Assembly (NCBI GenBank): GCA_019677205.1
Contig: JAAMXY010000331.1
Location: 1 to 18,290, forward strand
DNA length: 18,290 nt
Direction: 5' to 3'
Source: Pinguiococcus pyrenoidosus
Lineage: Eukaryota > Sar > Pinguiophyceae > Pinguiochrysidales > Pinguiochrysidaceae
A program made the position numbers and the translations under genes. The notes beneath the pieces are model-generated. The model was not told the origin of the DNA and did not search any database. It was given only the letters and a program-made list of their open reading frames with translations. Positions within the stretch are counted from its first letter, which is position 1. Each line of letters opens with the position of its first letter. Below, in pieces: positions 1 to 7,740 of the stretch.

Positions 1-958
1 GGCGGGGGAATGTCCGCTTTGGATGGATTCTCTGTTTCCTGCTCTGAAGCTCGGCTCGCTTCCTTTCGTCGCGCGGCGGCGGCGGCGTCGGCTCGCTCTT
101 GGCTCCACCCAATGCCCACCGCGGCTGCACCGGCGCTTGCCTTGCCTCTGTCCTTGCGCTTGTCTGTGTCGCTCAGCACGTCCTTATCCTCACCGCTTCC
201 GCTGTCCCTTGCCCGCGTCGGCTGCGCGGTTTGCGCCGTTTCTGCCATGTGCGCCATTTGAGCCGCCTCCTCGGCAGTCGTGTCAAAGGTGAAGGACATC
301 AGCTTCCCCGCTGCGTCGCCCGTGCCGCTTGCCGACGGTACTGCGATCCTCCCCGGCTCCGAGACGGGAATGGCCAAGGCTGCGCCGTCGTCGAGAGGTC
401 TCCAGACTTGGAGCGACGCCTGAGTCTCGCCTGCGAGGAGGCTCCAGTTCTGCCCCGTCCTGGCCTCGTCATTAAAATCGAAGACCGCGAACCACAGGTT
501 CTGCTCGGGCGTCAGCTGCGCTCTCGCGAGGTGATCTGCGTGGCCCTGGTACGCCACGTCGAAGTTGCCGAAGCGCATTGCGGAAGAGGTCTCGATGACC
601 GGCTCCGTCTTGCAGTAGAGGTGCATCACGCAGTCGTGGCAGTCTCGGGTGCGCAGCTGCTTGCTCGCAACGGACACCTCGCAGTTGGTACAGTTGCGCA
701 GAAAGACGGCGCCAGACGACGCCGCCACCAGCAGTCGGCAGTTCTCCGCATTGTCCACTGTTACTTGGTCGCTAAAGTCGCAGAGCGCCACTGTACAATC
801 GCGCAGGTCCGCTAGAATGAAGCTCTGTCCGGCAATTTCTCCCGGACGCTTGAGCAGAGCGGCGCCTTCTCTGTCACAGAAGCTCAGGCGCTCCATCTCG
901 TACTTGCGATACTCCTGGCGGCTGGAGAACTTCGTGCCATCTCCAGCGGTGAACATGG
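1..958 (-). CDS. RP2-like TBCC-domain protein (ARL3 GAP type), 3' end beyond the window
   Basis: The frame is open from the ATG at 958 to the window edge (319 codons, no stop), so the C-terminus is missing. An in-frame TAA lies upstream and no other ATG lies between. After a short leader (SRQEYRKYE, about residues 12-20), residues 38-135 show the TBCC/C-CAP beta-helix with FLRNCTNCEV and QLRTRDC. Arg102 aligns with the arginine finger that RP2 uses to stimulate GTP hydrolysis by ARL3. NLWFAVFDF followed by NWSLL matches the segment after the helix in RP2, which separates it from plain tubulin cofactor C. Known role of the family: release of lipidated cargo at the ciliary base. Odd points: no N-terminal Met-Gly-Cys acylation site, and the visible tail (from about residue 215) is Ala/Ser/charged low complexity, with no sign yet of RP2's NDK-like domain. 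No intron is seen. RP2-type is a confident call; ARL3 as substrate is inference. Confidence 0.85.
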
Positions 959-1337
959 TCCTCCAGCGCTGCGGAAGCGCCGCGGAGCAGCTGTGGCGGT
1001 GCGAATCTTGAAGTGGGAAAAAGGGCGGGAAACCTCGCAGTTCAAACAGCCTTCTGTGCGGACTGTTTTAGAACTGTTTGTGGGGCGCTCTCAATGCAAA
1101 AATTATTTTAAATTATTATATACATTTCCAGAATAAATCATCATAAAATTATAATTCCTCCGTAGAGCAAAGCTTTATGCAGAGTCCTGTTTTATTATAA
1201 TTATAAATTATAATTTTTAGTTTTGAAAAGCTCAGCTTCGTTCATCCCTTTTCCAGCTTTTCTTGCTTTGGACGTCGCAGCGTGTGACTTGCTGTCTGCT
1301 CCACACGGCCATATCCCTCGCGATCGAGGGCTCCGTG
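959..1337. other. Intergenic: RP2-like promoter side and FKBP 3' flank, with an AT-rich island
   Basis: No gene is seen. The 5' flank of the RP2-like gene (minus) and the 3' flank of the FKBP gene (minus) meet here. Roughly 1077-1215 is strongly AT-rich against GC-rich surroundings. It holds an 11-base direct repeat, AAATTATAATT, at 1146-1156 and 1205-1215; the second copy extends to a perfect 12-base palindrome (1205-1216). The island may be a nucleosome-poor promoter or a 3'-end signal; the sequence does not decide which. Confidence 0.5.
1315..1330. other. Short perfect inverted repeat just after the FKBP stop
   Basis: CCCTCG and CGAGGG flank a 4-base CGAT centre, giving a 6-bp GC-rich stem. 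It begins 7 bases beyond the FKBP stop codon (minus strand), so it would lie at the start of the 3' UTR. A role in 3' processing or mRNA stability is only a possibility; a chance palindrome cannot be excluded. Confidence 0.3.
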
Positions 1338-2824
1338 CTATTGTGGTAAGGATACCGCATTGATGGACAGGACCTTCATGTCGTAGATCAGCGTGGCATC
1401 GGGTGGGATGCGCCGTCTCTTCAAGCCCGCCGGTCCATAGGCCTGGCGGTGCAACGTGAGCTTCGGTCCGCTTGTGCGCTTCGCCAGACTGCCACAGGCA
1501 CGTACCAGCGTACTCGGCACCGTCAGTTTCCGGCGCTCGCCGATGCATGCTCCCCGAAGTCCGACGTCCCATGCTGCCGGCACTTGCCCTTTTGTCATAC
1601 ACAACACGAAGCGACCGAGTTGGGCCTCGCTCTGCCAGACAACTGGGACGATTCCCGCGAGGATCTTCCGTGGAGCTCCCACCTGTGGTGCTCTGCTGGC
1701 CTAGCATGAAGTAGACGCTGGAGTCGCCCCCTCGCCCCGGAACGCCTCTCCCGCCGACGGTGACTGCGGAGCCGTCGACCAGCGTGCCGTTCACAAGCGA
1801 CAAGGTGTACGCGACCTCCATGAGATCTCCATCCTCCGCTCCTGCGATTCGTCGCAAACTTGCATTTAGTGTGCGCTTTTGCAAGCCCTTGCGATGCGAT
1901 GCCTCAGCGTACCCACGGTGCACATCGGTGGAGCCGAGATGCGCTCCACTTTGAAGATCTGCTCGTCGCCCTTGACGGCCGTCGAGAACTCTCCGAACTC
2001 GCTGGAATCGGATGCCGCCAGCAGCTCATTGAAACGCAGTGGGTCTACCAGTTCCCCCCAATCGTGGCGAGGACGAGGACATGATACGTCAGGCACGCCC
2101 CATAGCCTCATGGGAATCAAGTGGTGCCTCATGGGTCTCACCCCGAAAGCGAATCGTCACGGGTCGCGGTGCCGAGCGGATCAGGTCTCGTACTTGCACC
2201 GCCTTGGCAGCCATCGGAAACCCACATTTGTGTCTGTAAGCTCCACTGCACTATCCCCAGAGCGCCCCAAAGCACTGCAGACCTTGACCTTACCGAGGCG
2301 CCTTCCACATTGTCACCGTTGATGCTCACGATGATGAAGCCCGGAGAGATGCCATAAGACTGCTCGTCATCCTCGCTCCTTTGCAGCTGCACAGCCGCCG
2401 CTGCGACAGATGTCCCATGGAAGTAGGAGCGGTTGGCATACCGATCTCAGCCCCAAAACGCCAAAAGCGACCCAAAGAAAAGCCTTCGCATACCTTGAGA
2501 GCCGGGCAAGACGCGCATGACGAACACACGGCGGCTCCGACGACCTCTGTAGAAGACCTCTTTCTCGTCCAATTCCAAGCCGATGCGCTGCTCCGCGTCT
2601 TCAAACGTCACCTCCACTTCATCGGATCTGAGGGAGCCCTTTGAGCCGGCGGCAAAGACGCTTCTGGGCGCCAAGATACACGTGGATAAGCCCGAGAGCC
2701 CCACGAGAAGATCGCGACGGCTACAAAACTGCGCGAGTCGCGGATCTGAGAGCTGCCTTGGCAGCAGCCAAGGCGCCACGGGGACGAAGATCGCCAGGAG
2801 ACATGAAACGGTGAAACGCCGCAT
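1338..2824 (-). CDS. Thylakoid-lumen FKBP-type peptidyl-prolyl isomerase with an N-terminal PDZ domain
   Basis: Exons: complement(1338..1442, 1506..1588, 1683..1841, 1913..2044, 2142..2202, 2294..2400, 2494..2824), 325 residues, six introns of 63-97 nt, all GT-AG with matching phases. The ATG at 2824 is chosen because it places a signal peptide (hydrophobic 7-21) first. A short transit-like stretch follows, then SRRDLLVG (35-42) and a hydrophobic run to about 59: a twin-arginine lumen signal. Together these make tripartite targeting to the lumen of a complex plastid. Residues 68-166 form a PDZ domain (IGLEL carboxylate loop; GISPGFIIVSINGD; LIRSAPRPVTIRFR). After a linker, residues 215-320 are an FKBP domain with Tyr222, Asp233, Trp270 and Tyr293 at the usual catalytic-pocket positions, and AYG...IPPDATLIYD. 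Expected activity is prolyl isomerisation or chaperoning of lumen proteins; the PDZ may bind C-termini of clients. The opposed neighbour is also plastid-targeted. Splice sites with least support: 2203 (acceptor) and 2045 (acceptor). Confidence 0.82.
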
Positions 2825-3334
2825 CGGCGCCCGACTTACGTGCGAAGATACAGGCGGCGTCGGTTTGGTTTGGAGGCCAAACAACAGCGTCAATTGGCGG
2901 ATTTGCGGACAGATACGATATGCTTTTCAACACGCGATTTGATCTTTCCATTTATACTCTTTATTAAACTTTAACAAACGAAATTCAGTATTGTAAATTT
3001 ACGATTACGGTTTTGATGGTGATAATTGGTCTAAAATATTCAAAGTTTCCATTTCTTGTGACGCAAGACGACGCCATTGGGCAACGCGGCCTAGCGCAAG
3101 TATTCTCGCTTATTTCAACGCGCGTGTGACGTATGCTCACGTTGTCCCCAAAGCCTCCGGTGAGCGAAGCGCCACAGCTCCGCCGCCTCTGTCGCACTCC
3201 GCTTGCGTCGCTCCGCCGAGGTAGTCTCAGAGAAGGTACTGGCAAGGAGAGGGCGTCAAAGGGCCCAGAGGCGCCGAGATACGGCATCAGCTGACCCCCG
3301 GTGCAACCCTCTCCTGCCTCCCCAGCGCCACAGA
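2825..3334. promoter_or_regulatory. Divergent promoter region between the FKBP and KASII genes
   Basis: 510 bp separate the ATGs of two oppositely transcribed genes for plastid proteins, so both promoters must lie here or overlap. About 2935-3055 is AT-rich (it includes TTTATACTCTTTATTAAAC), flanked by GC-rich leaders. A consensus splice donor, GTAAGT, lies on the minus strand at 2839-2834 in the FKBP leader, with no acceptor before the start codon. No convincing TATA box can be assigned to either gene. Confidence 0.5.
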
Positions 3335-5065
3335 ATGTTCCGGTTCGGCGTCCTACTGCTCTCCGCATTGAGCGCAGCTGCGCTGGGGCCTAGGGGACTG
3401 CGGGGCCTGAGAATGGCGGCGTCCGCCGATCCGGTAGGCGCCCCCTTGCACCGGCGTAGCTGCTGCTGGCGAGCTGACGCCAAGCTTTTGTCCTGCCGCA
3501 AACCAAGAGGACCGTCGTCATCACTGGCCTGGGGCCCGTGAGCGGTTGCGGCGTTGGGCAACAGGACTTCTTTGACTTCTTGCTGCAGGGCAAGAGCAGC
3601 ATCGGGAAGATCACGGAGAACTTTGACCCGTCGGAGTTCTCCTGCCAGATCGGCTCCGAGGTGCCGGGAAGCATGTTCAATCCGGTGGACTACTTCAAGG
3701 TGAAGAAGAACGTGCGCAGCAACGACCGCTACACGCACTTCGCCATGGCGGCGGCCAAGCTGGCGCTGGAGGACGCCAAGCTGGACCCGGCCAGCCTCGC
3801 GGCGGAGCGCTTTGGAGTCATCATCGGCAGCGCGTTCGGCGGAATGGGCACCTTTGAGCAGGAGACGCTGAAGCTGAAGGAGAGCGGCCCGCGCTCCGTC
3901 TCGCCCTTTAGCATCCCAGCCCTACTCGGCAACACGGCGTCAGGTGCGGGATTGGAACGAGGAGGAAGAAAGGAAGGAAGGAGGGAAGGAAGGAAGGATT
4001 TAAGGAAGGAAGGCGACGGGAAGACTGGCGGGACGGGCCTCACGATGCGTTTCCCCAGGTATCGTTGGGATTGAGCTCGGAGCCAAAGGGCCCAACTTCG
4101 GAGTCGTGTCGGCGTGCGCGTCTGCCACGCACTGCCTCGGCTCAGCGCTGGCCGCCATCCGCAACGGAGAAGCCGACGTGATGATTGCCGGCGGGAGCGA
4201 AGCGGCGATCACGCCCCTGAGCTTCGCTGGCTTCGGCAACATGAAGGCGATGAACACCCTCTGCAACGACAACCCAACGGGAGGCTCGCGGCCCTTCGAT
4301 GCGGATCGCGCGGGATTCGTCATGGGCGAAGGCGCAGGCATCCTGGTGCTGGAGAGCCTCGAGCACGCGGAGAAGCGCGGCGCGGACATCTACTGCGAGC
4401 TTGCGGGCTACGGCGCCACATGCGATGCACATCACATCACTTCCCCGGCACCGGATGGCTCCGGCCTCGCGGCTGCCCTGGAGATCGCCCTCGCGGACGG
4501 CAAGGTGGCGAAGGAGAACGTCAAGTACCTGAATGCCCACGGGACGTCGACGCCGCTGAACGACAAGTTTGAGACGATGGCGATCAAGAAGGTCTTCGGG
4601 GACAACTGCGCGGAGCACCTGGCGATTTCGTCCACGAAGGGATCGACCGGCCACACTTTGGGTAAGCCTCCATAGCCACCGCAGCGTGCATCCTCGTCCA
4701 AGTGCCGCAACCTTCAGGAGGATTCGGAGGATCCGGAGGAACTGGGCTTACCACCGACCGCTAGGTGCCGCTGGGGGGCTGGAGGCCATCGTGCTTGCGA
4801 AGGTTCTGAGGGACGGCGTTGCTCCGCCAACAATAAACTACGAGACGCCGGATCCAGAATGCGATCTTGATTACATCCCGAATACAAAGCGAGAGCTCAG
4901 TGGCGCTTCTGGACCCATGGCAGCCATCTCGGACAATCTGGGATTCGGCGGACACAACGCAGCGGTAAGCTCTTTGAGAAGCCGCGAACTCTTGCTGTCA
5001 CAGCTTCCTGACAACTCCACGTCTCGTGTTCTCTGGCGCAGATCATCATGCAGCAATTAGCGTAG
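3335..5065 (+). CDS. fabF: 3-oxoacyl-[acyl-carrier-protein] synthase II (KASII), plastid-targeted
   Basis: Exons 3335..3433, 3508..3943, 4059..4661, 4765..4964, 5042..5065; 453 residues; four GT-AG introns of 74, 115, 103 and 77 nt, with phases agreeing. It performs the condensing step of type II fatty-acid synthesis, adding two carbons from malonyl-ACP to acyl-ACP, notably C16 to C18. The first ATG gives a signal peptide ([15 protein letters not shown]) and an Arg-rich, acid-free stretch: ER then plastid targeting. Mature KAS starts near residue 34 ([12 protein letters not shown]). Catalytic residues are all present: Cys198 (SACASATH), His339 (NAHGTSTP), Lys372 (SSTKGSTGH) and His377. The glycine-rich GFGGHNAA near the C-terminus is also typical. 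The last exon adds only IIMQQLA. Exon 1 carries just the targeting region, an arrangement common for acquired plastid leaders. Intron 2 contains a polypurine GGAA tract. KASI versus KASII is not separable with certainty by eye. Confidence 0.93.
3959..4013 (+). repeat. Polypurine GGAA-type simple repeat inside KASII intron 2
   Basis: An uninterrupted 40-base purine run (3959-3998), made mostly of GGAA steps, is followed by TTT and a further 12 purines (4002-4013). It occupies the middle of the 115-nt intron at 3944-4058 and leaves splice sites clear. It is probably slippage-prone microsatellite DNA. Confidence 0.8.
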
Positions 5066-5263
5066 AGCGTCCTACGAATGTCATCGAGACGTGTGCATGC
5101 AGTAGAACACTGATAGCAGTCCGAACGTGCACATTTCGCCTCCTCAAAGCAAATACGAAAGTCACGGACAGTCCAAAACTTGGCTTGCGCCATCCTCTTG
5201 GACGCGACCCTTTCACAAGGTCGCGCCTGGCGCTTCTCGATTCGCCCACACGCGCTGCAGAAG

Positions 5264-7355
5264 CTAGATGGGATGCCCGAAGAGAGGATCCCACGTCACG
5301 TCGTCGGCGGAGTCCCTTTCGGGCAGACCGAAGTCATACGAAACTACCTGGCCCGCGTCGCTACCGCTCGAAGCTCTTGATTGAAAGTGCCGCGCGTCCC
5401 GCGCCTCCTGGCTCTTTCGCACGCTTGCAACCTCCCGGAGACTCGACGACCCCGGCGACTTCACGCTTCGCACATCCGCTTCCGCAGCTTGCGCAGCTTG
5501 GGCGCCCCTCGACTGGAGATCCACCTGATCGGCCTGTGTTCTCAGACTGAGGTGCAGCGGGTCTTCCGCAGGCGTCAACGGGTCTGAAACGGCAACTCGC
5601 CGCCTCTCCGACGCCCTCGTGGGTGTACTGCCGTGCCGGCTCGGGCTGGTGGGCTCTGGTCTCCGCACGGCCTTGAAGGCCGGGTCGAAGGTGCAGTCGC
5701 TTGGTTGCATGACTCCCTTCATCACCTGGATCAGCTGCAGCAGATCGGCTCTCGCTCGAGAGCTATTGAGCCGATGCTCGAGAAGGTCCCCCTCGAGGGT
5801 GCCTTGGAAGAGCAAGTCGGCGATCCGCTCCATGTGCGCAACCACGAACTCGTCGCGACTTCGGTCGTGCCCCTGGAGGCTCCTGCTAACTGTGTTGATG
5901 TTCTGCCACGTGCGCGTCACGCCCTCTCGAAGCATGTCGCTAAGGAAATCAATGCGCTCCTGAGATCCCTCCATGGAGCGAGGTCGCTGCGGTCGGACCC
6001 GAAGGTCGGCGCTTCGGCGCTTCGGCGAGCGGCCTTTTCTACGGTGCTGCGGCGAGGCCACGTGACCTCCCCTCCTTGCTTCTGGCATGGAGCCTCCTGC
6101 GAAAGCTGCCGGACTCGCCGGTGGCGGAGAAGGCATGTAGGCGGCCGCTTGCCATGAGGAGTACTCGCCAGGAAAACAACGCCGCACGGCTAGAACGGCC
6201 TTGAGCATGGCCAAATCCATGCGGGGAAACTTCATCAGGCACATGAGCGCCGCATGCGGATCGCTCCTCACAAGTGGTCCCCTAGGAATCCGTCGAGCAG
6301 TCGCTGGAGTTAGCAACATATGGCTCAAGAGAACACGTCTCCCGCCGTGAATCAATCACAGCAGACCTCACCTTCTGCTGAGTATCAGAGCCGTTGCGAG
6401 GTCCAGCAAGATGTCGTCAAACGTGTGCCCCTGCTTCACTTGGAAGAACATGTAGTCCCACACACAGAGGCTCGCGGCCGCCGTGAACTCCCGGCTGAAC
6501 AGCAGCCGGATCCAGCGCAGCATGAAGAGCTGCGGCTCGACGCCGTGGATCCTCAGCCAGTGCGACACTTCCTGGTCGACCCTAGGCAGGTGCTGCTGCA
6601 ACAAGCGTCGGCAAAGCGCCATCAGCGCCGCGTTCTCTCCCTTTCCGATCTCAAAATATGGCACCAGCTGCTGCATGACCGCGTCGAAAACGATGTAGCA
6701 GTCGCTCTCCAGCTGCCGCTCCTGGAGCGCCTCCACAATCCCCTTGACCTCCGGATTCTCGCTGTCCTCGATGCTTTGCGCAGCAGTCATGGCGTCTCTC
6801 GCCGCTAGCACGACGAGACTTAACACTTCGTGCATTCCCTGGCGATACCCGATGGCATTCTGCGTTGACCAGAGCAGCAGCACTGAGGACAGAATCTCAT
6901 TTCCGCCTCCGGATGCGAAGAACGCCTCCTCCTGCTCTGGGAGAAGCCTCTCCACGTCCTTGGCGATTTCGTCGCTCATCTCATGGCACTTGTAGAAATC
7001 CTGCCACCTCTCCGCATCCTTTAAGCAAATCACCATGAGCTCCGAACGCCGAAGGCGCAGAAGACAAGTTGCACCTGCGAGAGCGGATCCGGCAACCCGC
7101 GCAAATCTGCCACATCTTGGTTCTTCAGAGCCTCGAAGTCGCTTCTCCTAGCCTTCCACGCAGATGTGCCGCCTTCTACTGTGGAGAGAATGGTCGTGAA
7201 CGTGTGAAGAACGGCAAAGTTCGCGGGCCAGGGCGCTAACCCTCGAGAATCTTGAGCGCGTCCAGCCAGAATACGAAGCGAAATGGATTGTCCGCCAGTC
7301 TGGCGCCCTGCACATCCTGCTTGGAAGGATGCAGAGCCTCCATGAGTTGGTCCAT
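5264..7355 (-). CDS. TBC-domain Rab GTPase-activating protein, TBC1D5-like
   Basis: Exons complement(5264..6281, 6372..7018, 7075..7178, 7241..7355), 627 residues; introns of 90, 56 and 62 nt, phases consistent. Start: the ATG at 7355 has a good context (ACCATGG) and leaves about 25 residues before the TBC fold. TBC proteins speed GTP hydrolysis on Rabs. Both catalytic fingers are present: Arg97 in IAKDVER (IxxDxxR) and Gln133 in GYRQGMHE (YxQ). LRWIRLLFSREF and the block LVRSDPHAALMCLMKFPRM after the third junction resemble TBC1D5, a Rab7 GAP of retromer and autophagy traffic. The C-terminal 300 residues are Ser/Arg/Pro-rich, with one predicted helical stretch (about 400-480, ERIDFLSDMLREG onward) and no recognised domain. 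The weakest splice site is the GTTAGC donor at 7240. The Rab target cannot be read from sequence. Confidence 0.85.
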
Positions 7356-7740
7356 GGTACGTTTGACGCCGTTGGAGGCGCCGCTCAAGCTCGAGCCGCA
7401 AAGATGGGTATTTGTGTCGCATGACCTGTCTATTTCGCTAAAACACAGACAGGAAATAGATAGATCGGATGCGCGTGGGAGCACTATAAACGCTTTTCCG
7501 ACCGTCACTACAAGAGTTGCAACTCGGGGTTCTCCGGCTCTGTCTTTGGCGCCGCCGCAATCTGCACCATCGCGCCGCGAGTGGACGATGCGCCGCACGA
7601 AGCGACGTGACGTAGTGTGGCGATGTACCTGCGAAAGTTCCGGAGCGAATCGACGCTGTGTTCCAACGGAGTTTCCCGCCAAAACGCTTTTTGAATGCGC
7701 CGGACTTGTTGAGGGCCTCAGAAGCGCGTGTTGAGGCGCC
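7356..7740. promoter_or_regulatory. Divergent promoter region between the TBC and EF-hand genes
   Basis: 385 bp lie between opposed start codons. No TATA box is convincing. CGACGTGACGTAG (near 7604-7616) contains a TGACGT core like a bZIP/CRE site, but this is a short motif with high chance frequency. Reading frames cross the region on both strands, but none continues into either gene with protein-family support. Confidence 0.45.

Noticed and set aside
99-815. A 238-codon plus-strand frame at the left edge.
   Set aside because: It is antisense to the RP2-like gene, whose TBCC motifs are unambiguous; the plus-strand protein is Arg/His/Leu-rich without motifs.
1201-1923. A 240-codon minus-strand frame taken as a gene of its own.
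   Set aside because: It reads through introns and changes frame relative to the FKBP domain; only residues around EDGDLMEVAY to MLGQQSTTG belong to a real exon.
2834-2839. A consensus splice donor GTAAGT (minus strand) upstream of the FKBP start.
   Set aside because: Using it would need an upstream coding exon; no ATG in frame precedes it and splicing would remove the signal peptide. It remains only a possible 5' UTR intron site.
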